Positions 17,279 through 25,388 of a DNA stretch of 64,000 nt are shown piece after piece; the first letter of the stretch is position 1; each line of letters begins with the position of its first letter. The notes beneath the pieces are model-generated. The model made no database searches, was not told the DNA's origin, and was given only the letters and a program-made list of their open reading frames with translations. The position numbers and the translations under genes are program-made. This stretch comes from Betaproteobacteria bacterium (GTDB lineage: Bacteria; Pseudomonadota; Gammaproteobacteria; Burkholderiales; Burkholderiaceae), in assembly GCA_009921765.1 (NCBI GenBank), contig RFXC01000001.1, positions 13,409 through 77,408 on the forward strand, given 5' to 3'.

Positions 17279-18499
17279 TTAGGCGCTTGTGTCCGCTCGA
17301 AGCGGCTGCCTTGCGAAGTACAGCCGCCAGAGCCATGCGGCCGAACCCGCCAGCAAGAGGGTCGCCATCAGGTTGGCCCATTGAAGCGCGGATACCCCCA
17401 TCAAGGCGGTATCACCGATTGATCGGATCAGCAGTGGTCCTGCGATCTGACCGCAGGCAAACGCGATCGTCATGCGTGCCACGAGCGGCGTGGGGTTGTC
17501 GGGATGGCGCTCCCGAGCAAGCTGCAATCCCGCCATGGTGGCCACCATGAAGGTGCCTCCCACCAGCACGGCCGAGGCGATGAGCACGCTCAGCGCAAGG
17601 CTAACCAGCGGCAAGGCGGTGCCGAGCGCCATGGCCGATTGCGCAAGGGCCCAGATGCGTTCGCGTGGCAGCGCAGTGCCCCAGCGCGCCGTCGCTGCGA
17701 CCGATAAGGCCGCTGCCAGTCCGAACACCGGCCAGGTGAGGCCGAATACGATGGGGTCATCGATGCTGCCGCGAGCCATTGCAGGCAAAAAGGTGGCGAG
17801 CACGATGTAGCCATAGCCAAAGACGCCGTAGCAAATGATCAGCCCGGCATCGGATCTGCCGACACCGGGGGCGGGCGGCGTGAGCAGGGCGGCGGCGTGA
17901 TCGACCGTGCCTGCCTCCGGCTCTCGGGCCGGTGCGCCGAGCGCGGCGACCACCATCGCACCCAACGCCGCCACGAGGCCGAGTTGCAGCCAAAGCCAAC
18001 GTGCCGACTGACCGCCGCCCAGCCAGGCGAGCAGTCCGGCCACCGCGATGCCGCAGCCCACGCCGGTGTAGATCCAGGCGGTGAGCGCGGGGCGCCCAGC
18101 GCGTGCGAGCGCCACCAGGCACCAGCCACTGGCACCGACCAGCACCCATGCGCTGAAGACGCCGGCGATCGCGCGCAGCAAGGGGCCTGCGAACGCGAGC
18201 GCAGCGCCGCTGATGAGCCCGGTGGCGAGCGTGGTCAGTGCGACGCCGGCCAGGCCGATCAGGCTCGCCCGGCGCGGTTGGCTCGCGACGCGCGCCGCCG
18301 TGAGTGCGCCCACCAGGTAGCCGACATAGTTCGCCATGGCCCACTCGGCGCCAGCGATCGGGCTGAGATCGCCATCGCGCAGCATGAGCGGCAGCAGCGG
18401 TGTGAAAGCAAACCGGCCGATGCCCATGGCGAGCGCAAGCGAGAGGAGACCGGCGCCGACTACGCCGGCAACCGGCAGGGGTCCGCCAGGAATGTGCAT
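17279..18499 (-). CDS. MFS transporter, YbfB/YjiJ family
   Basis: A 406-residue carrier with about twelve hydrophobic segments. The beginning GAGLLSLALAMGIGRFAFTPLLPLML is the hallmark of the YbfB/YjiJ group (GxGRFxFTPLLP). A middle GASGWCLVALARAGRP segment and a conserved MTIAFACGQIAGPLL stretch in the last third also fit. The reading frame stays open far upstream, but the ATG at 18499 (MHIPGG) is the first start that gives a membrane-protein N-terminus. The substrate is unknown. It is divergent from the EthD-like gene, with 168 bases between the two starts. Confidence 0.85.
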   Translation of the reverse strand: MHIPGGPLPVAGVVGAGLLSLALAMGIGRFAFTPLLPLMLRDGDLSPIAGAEWAMANYVGYLVGALTAARVASQPRRASLIGLAGVALTTLATGLISGAALAFAGPLLRAIAGVFSAWVLVGASGWCLVALARAGRPALTAWIYTGVGCGIAVAGLLAWLGGGQSARWLWLQLGLVAALGAMVVAALGAPAREPEAGTVDHAAALLTPPAPGVGRSDAGLIICYGVFGYGYIVLATFLPAMARGSIDDPIVFGLTWPVFGLAAALSVAATARWGTALPRERIWALAQSAMALGTALPLVSLALSVLIASAVLVGGTFMVATMAGLQLARERHPDNPTPLVARMTIAFACGQIAGPLLIRSIGDTALMGVSALQWANLMATLLLAGSAAWLWRLYFARQPLRADTSA

Positions 18500-18667
18500 T
18501 GGCAGATTATGAGGCGCGCGGGCTGCCGACGTTGTGTTCGCCGTATGAGGCGTCCGGGCCGCACAGGTCGCGTTCGCCGATCCGGGAAGGATGCGATCCC
18601 GGGCAATCCGTCCTGATGCTCGCCGTGCGGGGCGAACTGGCGTATAAAGCGAAGCAGGTACCGACCC

Positions 18668-19381
18668 ATGTTTTGCTACTTCGCCCATTTCCGTTTGCCG
18701 GGTGGCGTTGCCGTCACGCTGGAGCCAGATTCGCTCCGACAGATTGCCCTGGTGGTGGCGTCGGTCGCGGGGCTCGAGCGCGCGCTGATTCATGTGCCCA
18801 CGCCCGCTGGCACCCGTCATGCCTTTCCCAATGATGAGCCGGGACCACCGCTTGCGCTCCAGCTCTATGCAAACCGGATCGAGGCCCTGGAAGACGCGCT
18901 TCGGCCGGCTGGCAGGCTGCAGGCGCTGGGCTCGGCGGGCGACATCGAGGCGCTTCGCGGCATGCGGGTCCAGCAACAGATCATGCTGGTACGTGCGCTT
19001 CCGATCGAGCCGCTCGCTTCCGACCTGCTGCCACGCGAGACGCGTTGCAGTTATCTCGTGCACTACCCCGGGCAGGCGGCCGACCTCAGCGCCTGGCACC
19101 GGCACTACATCGACCATCACCCGCCCATCATGCGAAAGTTCCCAAATGTGCGCGAGATCGAGATCTGCACCCGCGTGGACTGGATCGGCGGCCTTCCCGG
19201 CATGCGGGTCGACTTCATGCAGCGGAACAAGCTGATGTTCGATTCGCCAGATGATCTGAGTGCGGCGCTTGCCTCGCCAGTCATTCGCGAGATGCGTGCC
19301 GACTTTCACCAGTTTCCCGAGTTTGCCGGTGGCAATGCCCACTATCCGATGCTCACCCTCGACACCCCACTTCGCGCCTAG
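18668..19381 (+). CDS. EthD-family (dimeric alpha/beta-barrel) protein
   Basis: A 237-residue protein. Residues 125-225 contain the EthD-type ferredoxin-like barrel: CSYLVHYPGQAADLSAWHRHYIDHHPPIMRKFPN, including the HHPP-type motif, then a D-F-M-Q-R strand and an FHQFPEFAGG end. The N-terminal 120 residues look like a second, degenerate copy of the same fold. EthD proteins accompany oxygenase systems for ethers, quinones and polyketide-like compounds, often without a defined catalytic role. A candidate -10 box TATAAA lies at 18643-18648. It leads a tight + strand set (EthD, GlcG-like, FAD oxidase, cytochrome, Bug receptor), with only 23 bases to the next gene. Confidence 0.75.
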   Translation: MFCYFAHFRLPGGVAVTLEPDSLRQIALVVASVAGLERALIHVPTPAGTRHAFPNDEPGPPLALQLYANRIEALEDALRPAGRLQALGSAGDIEALRGMRVQQQIMLVRALPIEPLASDLLPRETRCSYLVHYPGQAADLSAWHRHYIDHHPPIMRKFPNVREIEICTRVDWIGGLPGMRVDFMQRNKLMFDSPDDLSAALASPVIREMRADFHQFPEFAGGNAHYPMLTLDTPLRA

Positions 19382-19404
19382 CGCGCCCCTCATGGAGAAC
19401 TGAT

Positions 19405-19830
19405 TTGGAGATGCTCACTCTTGCTCAAGCCCGGCAGATCATCGACGGGGCACTGGCCCGCGCCCGCGCCGAGAATTTCAAGCCGATGGGCATTGCGGTG
19501 CTCGATGAAGGCGGCAACCTCAAGGCGTTTGCGCGTGAAGATGGCGCCAGCATGTTTCGCTTCGAGATTGCGCGAGGCAAGGCCTGGGGCGCGGTGGGCA
19601 TGGGCGCGTCGAGCCGTGTGCTCGCCCAGCGTGCGAAGGACAACCCGAATTTTTATGTGACGCTGGCAGCGTCGGCCGATGGCCGCTTTTTGCCGCAGAC
19701 CGGCGCGGTGCTGATTCTGTCGCCGAGCGGCCAGTTGCTGGGCGCGGTTGGGGCAAGCGGCGGGTCAGGCGATGAAGACGAACTGATCTGCGCGGCTGGC
19801 GTGGAATCGGCCGGACTTAAAGTTGGCTGA
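19405..19830 (+). CDS. GlcG/HbpS family protein
   Basis: A 141-residue member of the GlcG/HbpS (haem-degrading/cofactor-binding) family. The signature spread is LTLAQARQIIDGALARA, then MGIAVLDEGGNLKAFAREDGA, an F-EIARGKAWGAVGMG segment, and GAVGASGGSGDEDE near the C-terminus. Family members are found beside glycolate oxidase and diol-utilisation genes and bind haem or small ligands; an enzymatic role is unproven. The start is read as TTG at 19405 because TGGAGAA lies seven bases upstream; an ATG at 19411 is the alternative. Placement immediately before an FAD oxidase mirrors the glcG-glc arrangement. Confidence 0.83.
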   Translation: MEMLTLAQARQIIDGALARARAENFKPMGIAVLDEGGNLKAFAREDGASMFRFEIARGKAWGAVGMGASSRVLAQRAKDNPNFYVTLAASADGRFLPQTGAVLILSPSGQLLGAVGASGGSGDEDELICAAGVESAGLKVG

Positions 19831-19866
19831 TCCGGCATCGTTCATCGGCCACATAAGGAAACGCTC

Positions 19867-21267
19867 TTGACCCTCGCTCCCCCTTTCAATGCTGCGGCAC
19901 TGCTCGATGAACTCGAGCGCGCGCTGCCCTCGGGCGTCCTCATGCGCGCGCCGATCGATGCGCGACACCTCAAGGACTGGATGGTGTCGGCACCCGTTGA
20001 TTCGCCGCCTATCGCATTGGCCCGGCCGCGCAGCACCGATGAGGTGGCGGCGGTGCTGCGAATCTGCAACGCGCATCGGGTTCCGGTGGTTCCTCAGGGC
20101 GGGCTGACCGGGCTCACGGGCGGCGCCACGCCCTCGGCGCATGCGGTGGTGTTGTCGCTCGAACGGCTTGCAGCGATTGAATCGCTCGACCCGGATGGCT
20201 CGGTGATCACTGTGCAGGCGGGCGTCACGTTGCAGGCGGTGCAACAGGCTGCCGACGATGCGGGGCTTATGTTCGCGCTCGATATCGGTGCGCGCGGCTC
20301 ATGCCGGGTGGGTGGCAATGCGGCCACCAATGCGGGCGGCAATCGAGTGCTTCGTTTCGGCATGATGCGGGAACTGGTGTTGGGCGTGGAGGCCGTACTG
20401 GCTGACGGCACGGTGGTCTCGGCCATGAACTCGATGCTGAAGAACAACGCGGGCTACGATCTCAAGCAACTCTTTATCGGTACCGAGGGCACGCTCGGGG
20501 TCATTACCCGGCTGGTGTTGCGCCTCCATCCCAAACCGCGCAGTGTCTGCACGGCCATGGTGTCGGTCGCCAACTATCCGCAGGTGCTCGCGCTCCTGCG
20601 TCTTGCGCGTGAGCGCCTGGGCCCGACGCTCGCCGCCTATGAAGCGATGTGGCCCGATTTTTACGCATTTGCGCGGGCGCAGCGGGGATCGGTCCCCATG
20701 CCGGAAGACGGTTCCATCCATGTGTTGCTGGAAACCATGGGCACTGATGAAGCGCGCGACGCTGAACTTTTCGAGGCGAGCATTGCGGCGGCGCTTGAGC
20801 AGGGTTGCGCAGTCGATGCGGTGATCGCGCAGTCGGGTCGTGAGCGGGCTGCGCTCTGGTCTACGCGCGATGCCTCGGGCGAACTCGCGCGCGCGTTCGC
20901 GCCGCATGTCGACTATGACGTGAGTTTGCCGGTCGGCACGATAGGCGCGTTTGCCGACGAATGCCGAAGCCGGCTCCTCGCCTCGTGGCCGGAGGGAGGC
21001 GTGGTCTGCTTTGGGCATGTGGCTGACGGCAACCTCCACGTCAGTGCCCAGATTCGCGACGGGATTCGCAGCAAAGACGAGACCGACCGTATCGTCTATG
21101 GGTGCGTGGCCGAGTGGCAGGGCTCGGTATCGGCCGAACATGGTATCGGACTGCTCAAGCGCGCGTATCTGGGCCATTCGCGCAGCAAGGAAGAAATCGC
21201 GCTGATGCGCAGGCTGAAGGCCGCGCTCGATCCTCACGCCATTCTGAACCCCGGGAAAGTGCTATGA
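19867..21267 (+). CDS. FAD-linked oxidase, glycolate oxidase GlcD / D-2-hydroxyacid dehydrogenase type
   Basis: A 466-residue flavoprotein oxidising a 2-hydroxyacid. The FAD_binding_4 (PCMH) domain covers about residues 45-225, with ARPRSTDEVAAVLRICN, PVVPQGGLTGLTGGATPS and the phosphate-binding GGNAATNAGGNRVLRFG stretch. The FAD-oxidase C domain follows, with FGHVADGNLHVS (metal-site His), SAEHGIGLLKR and the typical end PHAILNPGKVL. The start is a TTG at 19867 preceded by ATAAGGA. The stop overlaps the ATG of the cytochrome gene (ATGA), so electrons probably pass to that cytochrome, as in cytochrome-linked D-lactate or D-2-hydroxyglutarate dehydrogenases. The true substrate is unknown. Confidence 0.85.
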   Translation: MTLAPPFNAAALLDELERALPSGVLMRAPIDARHLKDWMVSAPVDSPPIALARPRSTDEVAAVLRICNAHRVPVVPQGGLTGLTGGATPSAHAVVLSLERLAAIESLDPDGSVITVQAGVTLQAVQQAADDAGLMFALDIGARGSCRVGGNAATNAGGNRVLRFGMMRELVLGVEAVLADGTVVSAMNSMLKNNAGYDLKQLFIGTEGTLGVITRLVLRLHPKPRSVCTAMVSVANYPQVLALLRLARERLGPTLAAYEAMWPDFYAFARAQRGSVPMPEDGSIHVLLETMGTDEARDAELFEASIAAALEQGCAVDAVIAQSGRERAALWSTRDASGELARAFAPHVDYDVSLPVGTIGAFADECRSRLLASWPEGGVVCFGHVADGNLHVSAQIRDGIRSKDETDRIVYGCVAEWQGSVSAEHGIGLLKRAYLGHSRSKEEIALMRRLKAALDPHAILNPGKVL

Positions 21268-22088
21268 ATCGTTCAAGCCATGTTCAAGGCCTTCTTGCAT
21301 TGATGGTTGCGCTAGCCGTTGCGACGCCCGCCATGGCCGATCCCGCCGCGGAGCGCGCCGCCTCGCTCGCCAACACCACCTGCGCTGCGTGCCATGGCGC
21401 AAATGGCCTCAGCATCAGCGAGACGATCCCGAATCTTGCAGGCCAGCGAGCCGGCTATCTCGAGAATCAGCTGAAGGCCTTGCGTGAGGGCAGCCGCAAG
21501 AGCGGCGTCATGAACGCGATCGCGGAGCAGTTGGGTGAAGCCGATCTGAAACCGCTTGCGGCCCACTATGCTGCGCTGCCCGCAGCGCCCGCTGGTGCGC
21601 CAGCGCGCTCGGCGCCGTTTGCCGCACTAAGCGGCAGCAAAATGAGCTTTCCCGCAGATTATCGGGAGCGTTTTACTCACTACCTCACCATGAATTTCCC
21701 GGCCACCCGCCAGGTGCGGCGCTTTTACGCAAGCCCCCAACTGCTGGCCGATCTGGGTGCCGGCCGCTCGCCTGCGGAGGGCTCCGCTGTCGTGGTCGAG
21801 GTATATGCGGCCAAACTTGATGGCGAACGCAAGCCCATCGCAGGCCCAGACACCTTCTTCGAGGCCGACCGCCTGTTGTTCTATACCGCGATGGCCGTGG
21901 GCAAGGGATGGGGCAGCGACATTCCCGCGCTGATTCGAAACGGCGACTGGCACTACGCGGTGTTCGGCACCGACCGGATGGTGCGAACGGGATTCAGCCA
22001 GGGCGAGTGTCTGGCCTGCCATAAGCCGCTCGATTCCACCCACTATCTGTTCACCCACAAGTCGCTCGCTGCGGCAAGGCCGCGCTGA
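21264..22088 (+). CDS. Exported dihaem cytochrome: class-I cytochrome c domain fused to a cytochrome P460-like domain
   Basis: A 274-residue periplasmic protein: signal peptide (about 1-26, ending AMA), then a class-I cytochrome c domain with the haem-binding motif CAACH and a downstream ...GVMNAIAEQL Met region. From about residue 130 to the end there is a cytochrome P460-like domain (FPADYRERFTHY, QVRRFYASP, VVEVYAAK, RNGDWHYAVFG) with a second haem motif CLACHK. Compared with the P460 sequence I remember, the Lys that cross-links the haem in true P460 seems replaced by a Val in the VVVEVY strand, so the haem is probably conventional. Translation is coupled to the FAD oxidase through an ATGA overlap. 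Confidence 0.8.
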   Translation: MNRSSHVQGLLALMVALAVATPAMADPAAERAASLANTTCAACHGANGLSISETIPNLAGQRAGYLENQLKALREGSRKSGVMNAIAEQLGEADLKPLAAHYAALPAAPAGAPARSAPFAALSGSKMSFPADYRERFTHYLTMNFPATRQVRRFYASPQLLADLGAGRSPAEGSAVVVEVYAAKLDGERKPIAGPDTFFEADRLLFYTAMAVGKGWGSDIPALIRNGDWHYAVFGTDRMVRTGFSQGECLACHKPLDSTHYLFTHKSLAAARPR

Positions 22089-22114
22089 GCGATGTGAGGC
22101 GAACAGGGGTCTTC

Positions 22115-23080
22115 ATGTCACGGCAACGTCGAACGTTTCTTGCAGCCACTGGCGCCCTCGGCCTCGCGCCCGCTGTTCTGCGGGCGCAGTCGGGCCCTCC
22201 CCCGGTGCGAATTCTGGTGGGCTTTGCTGCGGGCGGAACGGTCGATCTCACCGCGCGGGCAATCGCCGAGGCCATGCGACCGCTTCTTGCGCGCAACGTG
22301 ATCGTTGAAAACCGACCAGGGGCGGCGGGTCGGCTGGTGCTCGAAGCGGTCAAGGCGTCGCCACCTGATGGCGATACGCTCATGCTGGTTCCGCATGGAC
22401 CGATGACGCTTTTTCAGTGGATCTACCGACAACTCCGGTACGACCCGGTGAAGGATTTTTCGCCGGTAGGACGCGTCTGTGTAATCGATTATGCGCTCGC
22501 CACCGGACCAGGCACGCAGGCCAGAACACTGGCCGAGTACATCGCCTGGGCGCGTACGCCTGGCCAGCGCGCGGCGTTCGGATCGCCCGGCGCCGGCACC
22601 GTGCCTCATTTCCTGGGGCAGGGCTTCGGGCAACGTTCCGGGATCGATCTCGCCCACATCGCCTACAAAGGTGCCGCGCCCGCAATGGTCGACCTGATGG
22701 GTGGCAGCATCTCGCTGGTGGTGTCGCCGCTGTCAGACTCGGTTGAGCAGCATCGCGCCGGCAAGGCGAGGATCCTCGCCACCACGGGTTCGCAGCGCAA
22801 CCCCGATCTTGCCGAGGTGCCAACGCTTCGCGATGCGGGGATCGATCTCGTGCTGGATGGGTGGCTCGGGCTGTATGCGCCAGCGGGCACGCCCGATACC
22901 CGCGTGCAGCAACTCTTCGAGGCGCTCCGCGCGGCGGTCATGACCAGCGAGGCCGCGCTGCGTCGACTCACGATCCGCGCGCTCCCGGCGGGGCCGGCAG
23001 AGCTCGCGCGCCAGCGTGATGTTGAAGCTCGGCAATGGGAGTCACTCGTCAAGGCATCGGGTTTCACGCCAGAGAGTTGA
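22115..23080 (+). CDS. Bug-family (TctC-type) periplasmic solute receptor
   Basis: A 321-residue extracytoplasmic receptor of the tripartite tricarboxylate transporter family. The signal peptide contains RQRRTFLAATGALGLAPAV, which resembles a twin-arginine signal. The family motifs follow: PVRILVGFAAGGTVDLTARAIAE (ligand loop 1), VENRPGAAGRLVLEAVK, and a central HIAYKGAAPAMVDLMGGSISL. The ATG at 22115 has an AGGGG-type ribosome site; a GTG at 22094 is less likely. It lies 26 bases after the cytochrome gene, so it probably delivers the substrate of that operon. No TctA/TctB membrane partners are present. The last 39 bases overlap the convergent P450 gene. Confidence 0.9.
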   Translation: MSRQRRTFLAATGALGLAPAVLRAQSGPPPVRILVGFAAGGTVDLTARAIAEAMRPLLARNVIVENRPGAAGRLVLEAVKASPPDGDTLMLVPHGPMTLFQWIYRQLRYDPVKDFSPVGRVCVIDYALATGPGTQARTLAEYIAWARTPGQRAAFGSPGAGTVPHFLGQGFGQRSGIDLAHIAYKGAAPAMVDLMGGSISLVVSPLSDSVEQHRAGKARILATTGSQRNPDLAEVPTLRDAGIDLVLDGWLGLYAPAGTPDTRVQQLFEALRAAVMTSEAALRRLTIRALPAGPAELARQRDVEARQWESLVKASGFTPES

Positions 23081-24361
23081 GGCCGGGCGGTTGAGCACCA
23101 CGGGCAGCGTTCGAAATCCCCTGAAGCGTATTCGGCGATCGCGCTCTGGGGGCGCAGCCGATTCAATCTCGGGATAGCGAGCCACCAGCCGGCCGATCGC
23201 TACGCGCGCCTCCAGGCGTGCGATGTTCATGCCGGCGCAGGCATGCGCGCCGTGCCCGAAGGCGAGCTGCGGATTGGGACGACGCCCGATATCGAGCCGG
23301 TCGGGCTCGGCAAATACTTCCGGATCGCGGTTGGCCGCACCGACGCCGAGCGTGACGAAGGTGCCCGCTTCGATCGTGACGACGCCGCGTCCGGTGATCG
23401 GGTCGGCGGGCAGGTCGATGGCGGTGGTTGCCAACCGGTTATTGAGTTGCAGCGGGCTTTCGAAGCGCAGCAACTCCTCCACTGCAGGTCCGATCAGGGC
23501 AGGGTCGCGCACCAGCCGGTCGAGCTGGTCACGATGCCGCATCAGCGCCTCCAGTCCATTGCCAATCAGGTTGGTGGTGGTTTCATGGCCGGCATTGAGG
23601 AGAAAGATACAGTTGTGAAGGAGTTCGAGTTCGCTGAGACGCTCGCCGTCGGTCTCGCCCAGGATCAGCCGGGTGAGCATGTCCACCTCGGGGTCGCCCG
23701 GCTGCTGACGGCGTCGCGCCACCAGGTCGCGCAGATAATTCAGAAAGTCCGTGACCGACCGGTTGCCGCGTTCGAGCAGCGTGGCGCCTGGCACGGGTTC
23801 AAGCGCCGACAAAATATCGATTGACCAACCCTGTAGCGGCTCGCGCTCGTCTCTTGGCACATCCAGGAGCGAGCCGATCACCTCGACCGGAATGCGGGCG
23901 GCGAAGTCACGGATCAGATCGGGCTGAGAGAGCGTGGCCAGTCGATCGATCAGTCCATCGACCAGTTCGATCAGCCCGGATTCGATTCGCGCCACTGCGC
24001 GCTGGTTGAGCGCCCCGGTCAGCAGCCGTCTAACCCGTGTATGAAGCGGCGGATCGCTGAACACCAGGCTGGTGGTGTGATGTTCAAAGAGCGGCGACCC
24101 GGGCCCGTATTTGGGCGCGAATTCGCGCTTCTTGTCAGAACTTGCTCCCGGGTGGCGATATACCGCCATCAGATCCGCGCAGCGTGTCAGGAGGAGCGAG
24201 TCGGCGGCTAGGCGATGCACCGGGGCATGGCGCCTGAGCGCGGCGTACCACGGATACGGATCGTCGATGAATCCGGCGGGCGCTGCGGCAAGCGAAAACG
24301 CCAGAGTGGCTGCCAGATCGGGGTTGGCGGGATGCGTGGACGCTGGTGTCGTGTGCGGCAT
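23042..24361 (-). CDS. Cytochrome P450 (bacterial class I type)
   Basis: A 439-residue haem-thiolate monooxygenase. The I-helix oxygen-binding motif is LLNAGHETTTNL (about residue 257). The ExxR motif is EELLRFESPLQ. The haem loop is AFGHGAHACAGMNIARLEAR with the ligand Cys near residue 374. An N-terminal DPYPWYAALRRHAPVHR segment is typical. The ATG at 24361 is preferred to a TTG at 24382. No ferredoxin or reductase gene adjoins it. It is the last gene of a - strand set after an FAD monooxygenase and a Bug receptor, and converges with the EthD/GlcG/oxidase operon. The substrate is probably a small acid or aromatic compound taken up by the receptor. Confidence 0.92.
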   Translation of the reverse strand: MPHTTPASTHPANPDLAATLAFSLAAAPAGFIDDPYPWYAALRRHAPVHRLAADSLLLTRCADLMAVYRHPGASSDKKREFAPKYGPGSPLFEHHTTSLVFSDPPLHTRVRRLLTGALNQRAVARIESGLIELVDGLIDRLATLSQPDLIRDFAARIPVEVIGSLLDVPRDEREPLQGWSIDILSALEPVPGATLLERGNRSVTDFLNYLRDLVARRRQQPGDPEVDMLTRLILGETDGERLSELELLHNCIFLLNAGHETTTNLIGNGLEALMRHRDQLDRLVRDPALIGPAVEELLRFESPLQLNNRLATTAIDLPADPITGRGVVTIEAGTFVTLGVGAANRDPEVFAEPDRLDIGRRPNPQLAFGHGAHACAGMNIARLEARVAIGRLVARYPEIESAAPPERDRRIRFRGFRTLPVVLNRPASTLWRETRCLDE

Positions 24362-24374
24362 GGCCGACGCGAAC

Positions 24375-25388
24375 TCAATCAACCTGCGCGCCCGATGCCT
24401 TGGCGACCCGCGCCCATCGGTCGATTTCGGAGGCGATGAATTGCCCGAATGCCGTGGGGCTGCTTGGTGCGGTCTGCAGCCCCTGTCGCTCGAAGGCCTC
24501 GCGAATGTCGGGGCGCTCCAGCCCCTGGGTGAGGACGGCGTTCAGGCGGTTGATGATCTCGGCCGGTGTGCCGGCCGGGGCCACCAGCCCGCTCCAGAAA
24601 TACGCGTCGTATTGCGCAAGTCCCGCCTGGGCGAAGGTCGGCACGTCCGGTAAGGCGGGATCGCGGCGCTCGCCTGTGATGGCTAGCGCCCGGATGCGGC
24701 CCGCCCGGATCTGTGGCGCAAGGGTGACCAGACCTTCGAAGATGGCCTGAGCCTGACCCGAGGCCACGTCGTTCAGCGCCTGGGCGCCGCCCTTGTAGGG
24801 GACGTGGAGAAGATCGACGCTTGCGACCGACTTGAAAAATTCGGCAGCCAGGTGTGGGGGGGTTCCACTGCCCGCCGATGCGTAGGCAAACTTGCCGGGC
24901 GCGCGTCGCGCCTCGGCGATGAAGTCATTGAGCGACGCTGCCGGGACCGCGCTGTGAACGGCGAGCACGATGGCGCCACGCGAGACCAGGCTGATGGGCG
25001 TGAAGGCGACCCGCGGGTCATACGAGAGGCTGCGATAGAGGCTGGGCGCGATGGCAAGCGTGCTGGTGCTGCCATAGAGCAGGGTGTAGCCATCGGGCGC
25101 CGCCTTGGCGGCTGCCGCAGATCCGACGGTGCCGCCGGCGCCAGGGCGGTTCTCCACCACCACCGATCGGCCAAGTCCCTCGGAAAGTCGCTGGGCCACC
25201 AGTCGTCCCACGATGTCGGTGGGCCCCCCCGGCGGGAAGGGAACAATGAGCTGGACGGTGCGTGCAGGGTAGTCCTGGGTGCCCGGGGTTTGGGCACCTG
25301 CAGGCTGGGCGCAGGCCATGCCGGCGGCGCAGAGGAGGAGGGCCGACACGCCCCGACGGCTGAAGGCGACGAAAGGGTTCGTTTTCAT
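24375..25388 (-). CDS. Bug-family (TctC-type) periplasmic solute receptor
   Basis: A 337-residue receptor with a signal peptide (about 1-30, ending GAQ/AQA) followed by YPARTVQLIVPFPPGGPTDIVGRLVAQRL, VVVENRPGAGGTVGSAAAAKA, PDGYTLLYGSTSTLA and HVPYKGGAQALNDVASG, all standard for the family. The ATG at 25388 shares one base with the stop of the upstream FAD monooxygenase gene, and the P450 start lies 13 bases beyond its own stop. This tight packing suggests that the receptor captures the substrate of these two oxygenases. Ligands of such receptors are mostly carboxylated small molecules. Confidence 0.92.
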   Translation of the reverse strand: MKTNPFVAFSRRGVSALLLCAAGMACAQPAGAQTPGTQDYPARTVQLIVPFPPGGPTDIVGRLVAQRLSEGLGRSVVVENRPGAGGTVGSAAAAKAAPDGYTLLYGSTSTLAIAPSLYRSLSYDPRVAFTPISLVSRGAIVLAVHSAVPAASLNDFIAEARRAPGKFAYASAGSGTPPHLAAEFFKSVASVDLLHVPYKGGAQALNDVASGQAQAIFEGLVTLAPQIRAGRIRALAITGERRDPALPDVPTFAQAGLAQYDAYFWSGLVAPAGTPAEIINRLNAVLTQGLERPDIREAFERQGLQTAPSSPTAFGQFIASEIDRWARVAKASGAQVD

